Positions 9,865-22,511 of a DNA stretch of 64,000 nt are shown piece after piece. The notes beneath the pieces were generated by a model, which was given only the letters and a program-made list of their open reading frames with translations, did not search any database and was not told the DNA's origin. Made by a program: the position numbers and the translations under genes. Positions within the stretch are counted from its first letter, which is position 1. The number at the start of each line of letters is the position of its first letter. Source of the DNA: Cyanoderma ruficeps (Eukaryota > Chordata > Aves > Passeriformes > Timaliidae); assembly GCA_008694505.1 (NCBI GenBank), contig VZDJ01000219.1, positions 7,357,089 through 7,421,088 on the forward strand, read 5' to 3'.

Positions 9865-11605
9865 TTAGTACACATTTTGTGGCTGTCTTCTGCTATTTTG
9901 TGATATCCCCATATGCTTTATGCCTCTCCTCCTCTGTCTGTCCCGTGCATTAGTGGAGATCTATATTCATACTTACATCTTGTTCCCAATTTAGTCACAG
10001 CTTGAGGTGGTTTATGTAGAAGAGTTTTGACTCATCTCGGTATTTTTTCACCATGTTTTTTAATCCCCATCCATTCCATTTTATATTCAATGAAGAAATG
10101 TGTGCTCAGAGAGATTCTCTGTAACCATGAATCTTGGTTTAACATGCAATTTAAAACAGGGATCTTCACGTTCATTTTCTTTCATGTTAAAGGTTTTGCT
10201 AAATTAATGTCCTAAGTGTAACCACTGCATTTTCTAACACTCAAGGGGCCAATTCTTTGAAACCAGCTGTAATGCATGAATTTCAGGGCTGATTTTAAAG
10301 GGGAAATGGTGTTGTGTATATGCTGCTGTTTCAGATATGCTGCTTTGTAAATGATGTTTTTCATTTTGTCTTGGTGAGTGTTTAAGTTATTGCAGTATTT
10401 CAAATATTTCCAGGCCAGACACTAAAGGATAGAAAAAACCCCCAAAAAACCTCATTCTAATTGTGTCCAGGATAGCACTGGATACAACAGCCATACCAGG
10501 AAAAAGAAATTCAAAATCACTAGAGTGTTTAGGAAGAAAATACTTATTGGACATCTCTGAAGGTTCTTCCAAAAATTTCGCTTTACATCTATTTCTATAT
10601 TTCATTGTCAAGAGTGTTCCTTGTGTTATTGTTTGTAGCTCACAGGAATATCATTGGGGTTAGAGCTTAAGAGTGTAGATTCTCTGTCTTTAGGGAAATG
10701 GAACTTCAGTGTCAAAGGAAAGGCAAAGTTGATGCTTTTGTCAAGACACATATCCACAGAGGGTCTCAAAGGCATTTGGGGGATTTAGGATTACAAATCC
10801 TATTGACTTCAAATGGAACTTATGCTCCTACCACTTTCGGAGGCCTTGTGACCCTCTGCCTTCTCAAGAGGAAAAACAAGAAGGTAAATCCTGGCAAAGT
10901 ATTGCAGAGAGATTTTGAACTGACATGCTTTAAAACTGTCCTGTTTATTGTGTTGCTGAGATGTCTGACTCTGGGCAAAACCAGGAATACTTGTAGAGAA
11001 TCTGAAGTCACACATGGATACCTTGAAGGGATATGTCGGATGTCTGTTGAAGATTTCTGTCTCTTTGTAAAGAAAAGGATCATTTCTTTTTCAGTGTAGA
11101 GTTTCTCTGACACTGGATGTCTCTGGTCAGGAGGCAGAATGCAGACTTGAGGGATGCTCTGCTCTGCCTTGCACAAAGATCTGTGCACTGCTTTTTTCTC
11201 ACTTAAATCTTCCAAATGGATTTTTTTGACCAATAGATCATTCTTTTTTTGACAGAGGCCACTACTCTTGGCTGTGGCAAAATTTAGCCTGACTAGAACG
11301 TTAAAAATAGCCACTCAAACATTTCTAAAGACATTTATTGCACAAAAAAAAAAATCATTTGAAAACTGTTGATTAGTTTAGTTACATATACACAGAGCGT
11401 GTGTCTTTAGTCATTGATCCCAGTGTTGTCACCCAGAAAATGAAGGGAAATCACATGTTTCTGCTTTGGGCCCTATGAGTCAGATGCTGACAAGACTAAT
11501 CCTGAGTTTATATGTGCATATAGGTATGTATATATGTGTAAATGTATCCATGATATATTTATGTGCATTTAGAGGGAGTGGCATTAAAATAGAAACTGCT
11601 GAGAT

Positions 11606-11630
11606 GAAGGAAGGAAGGAAGGAAGGGAAG
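11606..11630. repeat. (GGAA)n microsatellite
   Basis: Five AAGG units followed by a degenerate GGGAAG end. Confidence 0.9.
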
Positions 11631-14018
11631 ATTTCTCTTTCCCAGATGTTACCATCGGAGCTTTAATTTCTGTAATTTTCCACAGAGAAGAAAAAGAATA
11701 GTCAGAAGAATTTGTCCCAGCTCTTTCACGCAGCATGAGCTGCAAGACAATTGTTTAATCTGTTTTTCCTTTTCCATTCTCCCTGCCCTGGTATTTTTCC
11801 CATGTTGTTCCCTTTGGCTTTGGGGAGTTTAAATGCCCCTTATGCTCATGTATGGTTTTGAAGATAGAAAAGCTTTCATTCTGTGTTTTTGGGACTCTGA
11901 TATCTGGAGAGCTTGTGCACATCCTGTGGTGAGGAGCCCTAGCTTGCCCCTGTGAATTGAGCAGCAGCTCTGTGTTCTCGCCACACAATTGTTATTTTGA
12001 GAGATATCCCAAAAACTTCTTTTAACCTCACAAGACCAAGAGTCTTCCTAGTTACTGAACAGAAGAAAACTTCTCCAGTGGGTGAATGAAAACAGATTGG
12101 GGATTTTATAGAAAATCTAAGTCGGGTGTCACCAAGCTAAAGCTCTTTTGTGCAAACACTAACTTTTTGGGACGGGTTTACAAGGTTTTAATATTAAAAA
12201 TCTACTTGTCAATTCTAAATCTAAAATCCTGCTTGGATATTCTAATTGTGAAGTCTTCATGTGAAGCCAGACTGTAGAGCCAGGCTGAAAGAGCTGGGAG
12301 GGCAGGGCTGCAAGTAACTGAAGGCAGAAGTACCTCCCAGAGGAACCTCACAAAGGCAGCTGGAGGATTCCGTATCAGATGGAATTAAATAGATTCATCT
12401 GATTTAAAAACAGATTAAAACAAGTTTAACAGATTTAAAAACCAACAGTAATCAGAGGTTTTGAAAATCAGCAGAGTTCTGCTTCCAGGCTTGTACTTCA
12501 TTTGCATCTTTTAAAGAAGTCTGCTGCATCCAACCAACCCTGTATTCTTTTCTAACAAAAAGCTGGCTTTATTCGGCAGGATAAATTATTTAATTGTGCA
12601 TTGAAAAACTATAGCAGTATAATCAAGCTGTCTGCTTTCTGCTCGCAGTGTGGAGAGAAATACCTGAGCGTTTGTGTCAAGCAAAAAAATACCTTGTTTT
12701 GTAAAAAAAGCATTCATGGCTTTCACTGAAACCACCTCTAGGGAGTGACACGAGGTATCTGTGGATAACAGGCCTGTTCAAGGGAAGTCAACTTGAATGG
12801 TTCAACTGCAGCTCAGAGGGCACTTGAGTGATCAGAGTTTATTTTTAGCTGAGCTACCAGCCCAGCCTTCTATTCATCTTTAACCCAGGAGAAACCAATA
12901 CAAAAGTGAGCATCTTACTGGCAGAGCTGAGCTAACGAGGCACTTGGACTGCAGAAGGCAGCAGAGTTTGTAGCCTGGAAATGATTGCTGGTCATTAATA
13001 TTGAACTCGATTCTGTCACAGTTACAGAAGCAGGAAAGCAGAAGAGCAGAAGGGGCAGGTTATTCAGGATTTTGAAATATGAATCAAAGAGTTGGGATTT
13101 TTTTCCTGACAGGGTCATTTGAGAGTTCTTAAGGAGCTTGACAGCTAACTTGGCGTACTTTCCTAGCCTTCTTCATCCACTTTGGAGAAAGAAAAGAGGG
13201 AATAGGGGAAAACTTTAGCATAGCTCAAGTGAGAGATTTTGATACATGTCTCATATTCAGCACCTATTCAGACTTGCCAGAAAATGAACTCATTAAGACT
13301 TTATAGATTATATTAATTGAAAACTGTTAAATAAAAAAAATAAGTTAAAGTTACTTTAAATTTCTGCTAGAAGCCACCCCTAAAATTGCTGGCAGCAGTT
13401 TGGAATGGTGTCCAATTTCCCATATGACTTTTTAAAAGCATCATTACCCAGAACATAGGAACTGTGAAGTAACGGGGTGCACTTTGTATTGCAGATGCAT
13501 GAGCTCTAAAAACATTTAAAACATCAAGCTGCCATTATTATTAACAATGCAGCTGTAGAAGGATGCAATAAGAGGGGTAAAAATTTGATTCTGTGGTAGT
13601 GTGGGGTTTGTTTCCCAAATATGTGCTTAAAACCATCCACTGACCTGTGGAATTTTCTGTTCAAGGAGGTACAAGTTTCCCCCTTCCCATCTGGATTGTG
13701 ACACGGTCAGAGGATTTCAGTGGATGGAGCTGGCCTGAGTTCCCTCCCTCAGCTCTGCCTTCAGTACTGAGGCACAAGGACTGGCTGGAAACAGGGTACA
13801 ATTTTACCCACTGCTGGTGGTAGCAATACCAAATGTTCCAAGCTGCAGGGAAAAAAACCTCCTGATTAGAAATAGTCTGACCTTTCCCCCTTGTCTTCCA
13901 GCCTTTGTCTTTCTTTTCACTGTCTATTCCCAGTCCCCTTCCCCAATAACTGAGAAATCTGGACATGGATGTTCCTTTTCAGGACTTTCATTATCTGCCC
14001 TTGGAGAGGAGGGAATAC

Positions 14019-14035
14019 AAAAAAAAAAAAAAAAA
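14019..14035. repeat. Poly(A) run
   Basis: Seventeen consecutive A. No retroposed sequence was recognised immediately upstream, so it is treated as a simple tract. Confidence 0.9.
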
Positions 14036-14949
14036 TTCGAACTCCCTATTCCACTGTATTGTGTGAAAATCTTTATCTGCCTGAATTGGACCTATCAATG
14101 ACTGACTCTAATGTCAGACACACTCATTTAGAGTTGACTATCATTATTAATTACAGACATGTAGTCATTTCAAAGAGCTCCCCTTGAGCACTAATGAAAG
14201 GCTGAACTAGCAAAATACCCTCACTTTTGAAGAGGAAACACTGCTTTTGAGTGGGTTGAGGCCTCCAATGTAGCATAGCCCATGACTTTCACAGCCCAGC
14301 AGCCCTGTGAAGTGAATTTGCCAAATTTAGAGCGTTACATTTCAAGATGAATGTGTTGGTATCAATGCTTCCCCTCCCTGTGCATCACATCCTACCTGTG
14401 TCTTTCCAGTGTTTAAATCACAAATCCAAACTCCAGAAAGGGGCTTCTGCAGCTGTGCAGAAAAGAAGTTTGCCTAAAAATTCATAAGCCTTCCAAAACA
14501 AAAGGAGTGAAAATGGGAAGCCTGTGATGCAGGATGAAAATCATAGAACCTGCAATTATTTTTGAACATGTAATTTTCTGTTAGCCCAGTTAAGATGTTC
14601 TTTCAGAAAAGCCTGAATAAATTCCTCACAAAGAGATGTTTAGTACTGAGCACATCTCTAGTCACAAATATATGTTAGTTTTATAATAAATGTTTTCTAT
14701 TACGGTGCCTCAGATGGCAGATTTCAATTGAATAACTTATTTTGCAATTTATTTTTTGACTGTGCTTGAATTAGTTTTAGAGGCTTATTCATGGTGCAAG
14801 TGCACATGAATTATGTTTGCAAATCTTCAGTAAATCAGTCCAATTTTAGAACATGTTAACTGAATCAACCAAAAACAATAGCTGGGATGCAGCACATGAA
14901 ATATACCGTCTCCCATCAAATGCATTTCAAGCACATATGGCTGCTTATC

Positions 14950-15290
14950 TCCGGGCAGATGCACATGGTTCTTTTTGCATGCTAGAAGCGTAGTATTAAA
15001 TTCCTCATAAGCTTGTAAGCAACCAATTTTGTCATTAAATATGGCACGAGAAGTGACAGGGCTGGGGTCCTTGTGTGTGATTGCATTATGGCTGATGTGC
15101 TGTGAGCAGAGACAGTGATCGATAGGCTGCTTGCCTGGAATTCTATTAGCACTTGGGGAGCACTTGTTAGTTTTGTCAATAATGGTGCTGGCTTGCTTTT
15201 AATATCTTACTTCATTGTGAAGCAGACGTGATTTTCGAAGGGGAATTCATGCCCTCCCCGTGCTCATCCCGTTTCCATTGGAGTAAGGGC
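14950..15290. promoter_or_regulatory. Candidate conserved non-coding element (CpG-retaining block)
   Basis: Several CpG dinucleotides remain in a CpG-poor intron (AAGCGTAG, GGCACGAG, GATCGATAG, AGACGTG, TTTTCGAAGG, CCCCGTG, ATCCCGTT). The block shows no coding frame or repeat signature. CpG retention in unmethylated or constrained sequence suggests regulatory function, but this is inference only. Confidence 0.3.
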
Positions 15291-15989
15291 ATTTTCAGGG
15301 GATATCACAGAACCCAACCCTGCTCTCTTTGGCATCTCTCAGGGAGCAAAGGTTTCCTTCCCTTGGCTTCAGTTCAGCCTCTAGGAATTCATGTTTGGTA
15401 ACCTACCTAGACCTTTCAAGATGAAGTGTGTATAAATACCTGCCTACACATCTTCCTTCCTTATTTGCTGCAAGAAGAACCCTGGTGTATCATCCAAACA
15501 GGTTTCCATTGCAGCCTCATAAGCAAGTTAAAGAAGTGCTGTGTAAAAGAAATAATTATAAGGTGGGTACAAAATCAGTTGGAAAACTATGTTTTGGTAA
15601 TAGCTGTCAATGGTTTGTGTCAGGCTGGGAGGATAAATTGAGTAGAGGTCTCTGTGATCTCTTTTGGATCCAGTGTTATTTACCACTTTTTAACATTTAC
15701 CATTATTTACCATTTTAATTAAACTATAGATGTTGAAATTAGGCTGCCCATTAAATGTTGGAAATAAAATGGAAATTAAATTCTCGGTCACCTTAAGAAA
15801 TTTAAGAAATGATCTGAAAACAAAGACTAAATTTAGTCTAGGCAGATGCAAAGTTCTTAGATAAGAACAATCATCTGCACAAAACAGGATGAAAACCAAT
15901 CAGTCATACACTTGGAGCAAAGGGCTGAGGGATTATAATGGATTACAAATAGAACATGAGTCAACAATGTCATTCTGCTGCAAAAAAAG

Positions 15990-16569
15990 GCAAATGTTGC
16001 ACTGGCATGTGTAACTGTGAGTAATCCTTCAGCTCTAAGCAGTGCCAGTGAGACCTTGGCTGGAATACATTGTCCAGATTTGAGTACCAGGCTTCTTGAC
16101 TACTGTGAATCAACTGGAAAGTACCCAGAGAAATGTCACAGGGATGATCAGAGTTGCAGAAAGTATCCTCTGTGAAGAAAGAATGACTGAAGGAGAGGAG
16201 CAAACCAACAAAACAGCAACAACAAACCAAAATAACCCACAAAAAACAAAAACGATGCAAAAATCCTGTTTTCAAATACTTAAAATGAGCTGCAAAGTGG
16301 AAGGCTGATTCTACCTCCATTGTGGATACAACAATTTTGCACTGCAGCAAAGAAGATTCATTTTAGTCTTCAAAGTGGCAGCAATATTTAAGCATTGGGA
16401 GAGATATTTTAAAGAGAATGTCGAGATTCTGTTGAAAGGTGTTCTGAAATATATTAGACAAATGTCTTGCAGATAATGACCCATGGGTAACTGGTCTAGC
16501 AATGGAGAGGGGGAATGGAGCCAGCATCCTTCCCAGAGTTGCCATTCTAGCACTGTGATTCTGTGATTG
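15990..16569 (+). mobile_element. Degraded CR1 LINE fragment
   Basis: The part at 16040-16200 follows the CR1 3' region: CAGTGAGACCTTGGCTGGAA (consensus gtgagacc...ctggagta), TGTCCAGATTTGAGTACC, GTACCCAGAGAAATGTCACA and GGATGATCAGAGTTGCAGAA, then GAATGACTGAAGGAGAG. An A/C-rich stretch at 16199-16262 interrupts it. It picks up again less clearly and finishes with GCCATTCTAGCACTGTGATT CTGTGATT at 16540-16569, the CR1 terminal motif. Divergence is high, so this is an old copy. The 5' limit is approximate. Confidence 0.7.
16199..16262. repeat. A/C-rich insertion inside the CR1 fragment
   Basis: A CAACAAAACA-type stretch with few G or T, lying where CR1 sequence should continue. It is either a local expansion or an insertion. 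Confidence 0.65.
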
Positions 16570-16854
16570 TATTTTGATTAATGGAAACCAGCTAATTCCA
16601 TTGAAACCGCAGAAGAAATGCTGAAGAAAGTATTTCTTAAAATAAACTTCCAGTCAAAGCAAAGAAAGGAAAATAAATGAACCAGTATCCTTGACAGGTG
16701 TTCAGGCACCACCTGAGAAAACACAGGTTTTATTTGAAGGGAGTAACGCTCAAAAATTGCCAGACAGGCACTAACCATGGTTGTCATGGGCTTGCAAAGC
16801 TCTGTGAGTGTAAGCAGGGACTGGCAAAAGGAGGCCCATTTTCTCTGACTGCTT

Positions 16855-16870
16855 CTCTCTCTCTCTCTCT
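16855..16870. repeat. (CT)n microsatellite
   Basis: About eight CT dinucleotides. Confidence 0.85.
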
Positions 16871-18609
16871 TGCTTTCTCAGACAGTCAGGAGGGCTTCCT
16901 AGGGATGGAGCACTTGGTGTTAGTAGCTGTTTTTTGGGTTTTGTCTCCAGACAGGAATAAAGGTTGTGATCTAACCCTAAGGCTAAAGATTTGGGTGAAA
17001 CTCAGTTACCTGTTCTTTTTCAATTCGTTAGCTGTGACGATGCATATGTATTTAGGAATTAAATCTCCCTGTGCTATAAACCTAAGTGCCCAGTTCATCA
17101 AAACATTAAGTGAATCACAGCTATTTTACTTCTTCTTCTCATTGCTTCAAATGAAATGTATTTGTATGAAATAATATTATTTCTTCTCTAAGCTGATTGT
17201 TTTCATTCTAGCTTTGCAGCCTTGGTCATTTGGAAAGTTACTTTAAACTCCTAACTGCTGATGCTAAGCAGTCCATGGCAAGATGAATAAAAGAAGTTTT
17301 GAAATATATTCTGATGCTGTTCTGCACTAAAAATTTCCCTAAGTATGTTGAAAGTTAGTTTTGCAAGTGTTGTTTAGTCATTTGATCTCATTCTGTCTTT
17401 TCTCTCTGTGTCTTCTGGCTGTGATATATCCATGGACTGAGCCATCGACACCTGTTTGTGTTCAGCAGTTATTGCCCAACAGCTTTGAAAGGCTTGTCAA
17501 ATTTACATACATTTCTCTGAAGTGCAGAGACAGGAAACCCATATCTGAAGACTGAAATTTTGCTTCTGCTGTCCTTCTTGCAAGGTCTGTTTTTTGGTTT
17601 ATTCTTATTTACCCAGGGAAGATGAGTAGCAGCATTGTTTCCTTATGGAAGTGCATCCTTGCGCTGCCTCTTCTGCTGTAGAAGGATGCAGGCAGATGAA
17701 ATGCTGACCCAAAATGTGGATGTATTAGATTCACTTTAACCACAAGGCAAGGCAGTACAATAAAACCTGCAGTATAAGTAGGTTCTACTCCTGGGATAGC
17801 TTTAATTTGTATGCTGAGTAATCAAATCAGTCTCTCACTTCCCATCTTACGTGTAACAAGTAAACAAAACTCTGTGATAACTGGATGTACAGTAGAGCAA
17901 TCCTAGGGATCATTGCACATTACAGCCACCTTTAATGCAATGTAAGAAAGCATTATTGTAATTATTTTTATGTCATCTATCTGTGTGTTCATGGAGTTTA
18001 TCCTTTATTTAATTGCTGGAGGTTAAAATTCATTAGAAGAGGCACATATTCTCTAAGAGCAAATGTATCCTTGCTGGGAAGGCTCCAGCATTGGGACTTG
18101 TTTCTCTCTTCAGTGAGGCCTTTGGAATGACCTTTCATATTTAAAACCTGTGAAATGTTGCTGACATAACCAGAAGTCTGAAAAACCAAAAGGGAAGTAG
18201 AACCTCTGCATTTCATAGTGTTAAATACAGACGTCTAACAAAAAATCTGTGGTTCTCTCTCAGTGGACCATAAAGCTGCCTAAGGACTCAGTGTTAGCTA
18301 AAAGAAATCCAGTAGCCATGATTGTTAGTTCTGTTCTCAACTCTAGAATATGGTTATAGTTAATTTAGTCTAACCCAATGGATTTCTTTATCCTCAAAAT
18401 CCAGATTTTGTTTAGCTATCCCGAAGAAGATAAAAGCAAAGCCATGAAAAGCCTTGTGCAGGTAGTGTCATAAAAAGCACAAGCCTCTTTGAAAAACACC
18501 AGCAGGATGTTAATGTGAATGATATATACGAGTATCAGAAACATAAATATATTGGTCGTGATAGTTTAGTCATAAATACTATGAGTTGCTATGTTTTTCC
18601 TAAATAAGA

Positions 18610-18665
18610 CATTGAACTTATAAGAACTCCTAAACTCCATTGAACTTAAATAAAACTCCTAAATA
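18610..18665. repeat. 28-bp imperfect tandem duplication
   Basis: Two adjacent 28-bp units both start CATTGAACTTA and carry ACTCCTAAA at the same offset. The flanks CCTAAATAAGACATTG (before) and CCTAAATACGACATTG (after) are also near copies of each other, which suggests a nested slippage event. Confidence 0.8.
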
Positions 18666-21600
18666 CGACATTGCTATGTGCTGGCTATAGGCTGCACTTA
18701 GTTGCTCCCCCTCCTAATTTCCTGACATAGCTCCTGGCTTCATCATTTTTCTATTGCAAGGAATGGGAGTTGATATTTAGGAAAACATTATTCATTTTCC
18801 TTATGTTTCTACTTCTGAGCTGCTTTTTCATGAAGAAGCACTTCTATTGTATTTCCTTACACATGGCTGTGGCAATAACATTTTCCTAATGCCTATAAAT
18901 AAATTAAATATACTGTGGCTCGAAAGAGAAATTGCTATCAGCTGGTGTTCCACTACCTGAAAAATATTTTATCTTCTTTCAGTTTCTATTACTTTGCTCT
19001 CCCTTGATTTCGTAGGGGAAGTTGTGGTCCCTGTTAGTGTCATGTGGTGCATTTGTGAGCGGTGTGCTTGATGTATGGAACTATCACAGGCACCCAGGGT
19101 GGAGAGCTCTGCTTTGGAAATTGCATTGAAGATGAACTTTTTGGCAGATGAAGGTGTTGATATGATTTGGAAATAGGCCTGTTTGTATCAGTCAGTCAGG
19201 TACTTCATTTTTACGATAGAAAAAAATATAAAGGTTGGAGATGAAAGAGGAGAGAGAGGCCACCTGTCTAGAGGCAGCAGAGAGCCCAGAAGGAGGAATG
19301 CACTCTATATAGATGGCTTTTATAAGAATGCAACAAGTCAGCTTCTCTTCACAGGCTGCAATTTTAAAAAAAGGACACAGCTGCTTAACTTTTCTTGTCT
19401 GCACAGTTATCCAAAAACTGGAGGTGGTTGTTCATTGTGTCTGTGGTTTAGGTTAGGAAGCCGCTCTGAGGTCTAGCTAAGCCTAATTGACCTTCAGTGG
19501 GCTGAAGTTAGATGGGGATCAGGTACAAACAAGATGCACACAGGGCTTCTTCCAGGCACTGATCTCAACTGAGACACTGCTCATGGAAGTTATACACAAG
19601 ATATTTGGAAATTGCTTTATCCACATTTTCTGAAACAATAAAGAACAGCTAATTCTGCCTGGATTTCAAATGAAGACAAGAACTTGGAGGAAATGTGTGA
19701 CATAACCATGACAGGGTTGTCACATAACAAGAAGGGTTCTGCTGGAACACGCTCCTCAGCCTTTGTGTCATCTCTGAGCATTTGAAAATTACACAGTTTC
19801 AGTGGGAAAAGAATGTGTTGGAATAAAGCCTTCAGGAGTGGAAAAGTTGTGGTAATGTCCCTTTTACTGTTTTCTTTTGAGTTGGGAAGGGATGAGGAAG
19901 AAAGAGAATGCTGAGAGAAGCAACAATAAAGTATGCAGTACATGATGTTGAATACTTTGAAAAAGGATCAGGTGTATTAATAATGGATTTTTTGCATGGC
20001 AGTCCCCTGGCACAGCTGATTTTTGCCTGCCCGTTAGTATGCTGTCTTTTTCATCAATCTAGTAGAGAGAAAAGAGTCTTTTGCTTGCTTTTCTGAAATA
20101 ACAGGAATTCTGTGATCTCTGTGCGGGTTTTAAATTATTTTTATTTTTTTAAATTAAAATATTGAATCCATACCCTCGAGACCTTAGGATAATGAAGTTT
20201 TTATCTCACTTCTAGTTAGTATTCAGTGAAAGGGGGGATGGGGTTTCAGGAGGTTGCTGGAGCAAGGTAGTACAGAATGGAAATAGAGCTTTTTGTGTGG
20301 CAGAGAAGGCAAGGAGTGAATAATTAAAGGTATATCTAGAGCAAAGGTGTTTTTTGTGAACAATTTTATTAGTTTTAGGGATGTCTATGTTAAATTTTAC
20401 TTCACTATCTCCCTTCATGTGTTTGTCCAGTACATTGGCACAATAAGAGGTTTCAAAAGGAAACTATTAAAAATTAAAGTCGGAAATATTTGCAAGCTTG
20501 TTTTGCTTAAGCACTAGATAATTATAGGAGGCTGTTCTTGTATGTCGACAATTTCCTCAATGATGAGAACATTTAGTTTGAGAAAGTAATTTTTGGTATG
20601 CTGACTAAATAAAAAAGTTCATTAAAATCTTTGTTGGGTCTGTAGTAGGGAGCTAATTACAATGTTTTTCCTTGTATTTCAATTATGGTAGATGTGAATT
20701 AACAAGTATTTTAATAAAACTTAGTAGCATTTATTTTCCACCAAATGGTGTGAATTTAAGTGACATCTCTGACACATAAAGAGCCTAGGGTTGGTTATGT
20801 GTGGTGAATGGATTTCATTTTAATGAATTATAGTGTAATTTTCATGTCTTGGCAATTAAAGTTGGGCATTAACTCTAAATTCATTAATTCCTTTTTTTCT
20901 TTTGGAGAGGACGTACTAAAAATTCCTTTAAGCTTATAAAACTGGATGGGGTGTATGACAAATAGATTTAAACCGGATTACTGAGGGGCAGAACACAAAG
21001 GCAGAATTACATCAGTGTCAAATTCTGCCCTCAGTTACATGCAGGCTTCTTGGTGAAGTTACAGTGATTTAAATTTGGCTGAGACTTACATAACTTGGAT
21101 GGAAAATGCATGTTCATTGGGTATTTCTCTTTTCCAGTCATTCTGATATAAACCTGGCTCCTGGGTATTTGTATCATGTGCATTTTCCTGTCCATGTAAA
21201 AGCATCATTACATTGTGGCAATAGTTGAGCAGATCTGGTCCAAATTAGCTGCTTCTAAAGCTTTAATTAATTGGTTAGCTTGCAGATTTAGGCAATTTCT
21301 CCTCTGTTAGATAAAAGTACTAAGATGAAAAGCAGTGTTGATAATGTGGTAGAATGGTCTAAAATTTTGGGGGGATTAGGAGGCCACCTTCTCATCTCCT
21401 GCCTTCCCTTCACACGACAGCCACAGCAGTGCTCAGAGCCCTCCATCAGCTCTGCTGAGGGGTGGCCTGCAAACCTCATGGGCTCCTTGCCTCTCTTTTA
21501 TTTTGGTGTCTGAGGTATCCGACCTCATTCTTCAAATGCTTACAAGGTCATGGATTTGGAAGAATTCTCGAAGTGAATAAAGCAGATGAAGCAGAAGGAT

Positions 21601-22511
21601 TGTATGTGCATCTGCCATTTTGTGATATTGCCATTCAGTGCTGTTTTCTAGGGCACAATTTCATAGCAGAGACTGAAAAAGTGTCAGTAAGTCCAAACAT
21701 GAAAAAACGAGCATGTGACCAGATCTGGTTTCCACAGTTCCCTAGAAAATGTGCCATAAACAAGGAAACTGCAGATCCTGAGGGGAGTGATGAGCTCAGC
21801 ATGATCCTGAAGTCTGACAGTTCTGTTCTTCTAAACGCTGTCTGATGCTGTTATGTGCTGAGTCCTTCTACTGAAGCAATTTCACACCTCATCTGCTAGA
21901 GATGAAAATGGCAGGGAACAAACTATAAATCCAGCTAAAACTTCGTTTAGTAGATATATCATGCTATCAGAATCTTTTCATATAAATAATTAGTTCATCA
22001 CTTCCTCAATCCACTAAATTTGCAAAGCTTTGGAAATGACATGGTGTGTCATAATCTCAAGAAACTCTTAAGGAATTAAATACTCCACCTCTTCCCCCAA
22101 GGCAGCATCAACTCTGTCTGCATCACTCCTGATGTTTCCTCACTGTCCACGGTCTCCCCAGCAATTTATTCTGGTATTCTTAACCATTGGAAATTTGTCA
22201 CCTGGACTTTCCTTTTCTGCAGCTCAGACCTTTGAGTTGAAAGCTTTCGTGTTGTGTGCCATTGAGAAGACAAACAACTGGCTGTCACCTTAAATTCAGT
22301 GGCATTTTCTTTATGTGAAGACTTGTTATGTTTCCTTTCAGTGCTGTCATCTGAACCACAGACTTGTGAGTTCTTCCTCCCAGATAATTTACTGGCCTCA
22401 TTAGCCTCTCTTAAACGGGTCAGAATTAGGTATTTCAAAAGCAAGAGGGCGGATACCAAGGAAGCAAGGGTTTGGGAACTAGAAGGCCTCTTCTGTGGCT
22501 CATGGTACATG

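Larger units (their letters stand above)
9865..15989. other. Intronic sequence downstream of the exon
   Basis: No exon was found. Minor repeats are (GGAA)n at 11606-11630 and a 17-base A run at 14019-14035. The region 10698-11314 carries overlapping ORFs on both strands (133 and 164 codons) with no recognisable protein. The block at 14950-15290 retains more CpG than its surroundings and is listed separately. Confidence 0.5.
16570..22511. other. Intronic sequence between the CR1 fragment and the second LTR
   Basis: No exon or transposon was recognised. It holds a (CT)n tract at 16855-16870 and a short tandem duplication at 18610-18665. An AT-rich stretch at 20640-20910 with several TAATT/ATTAA motifs may be a conserved element, but nothing else supports that. 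Confidence 0.5.

Noticed and set aside
10698..11314. Overlapping ORFs of 133 (+) and 164 (-) codons
   Set aside because: Mutual overlap on opposite strands, no recognisable domain, and a probable ancient repeat motif inside. Likely fortuitous.
16698..17174. 158-codon ORF on the plus strand
   Set aside because: It translates through a (CT)n tract (SLSLSL) and T-rich runs (YFFFSL). It has no domain and no splice context.
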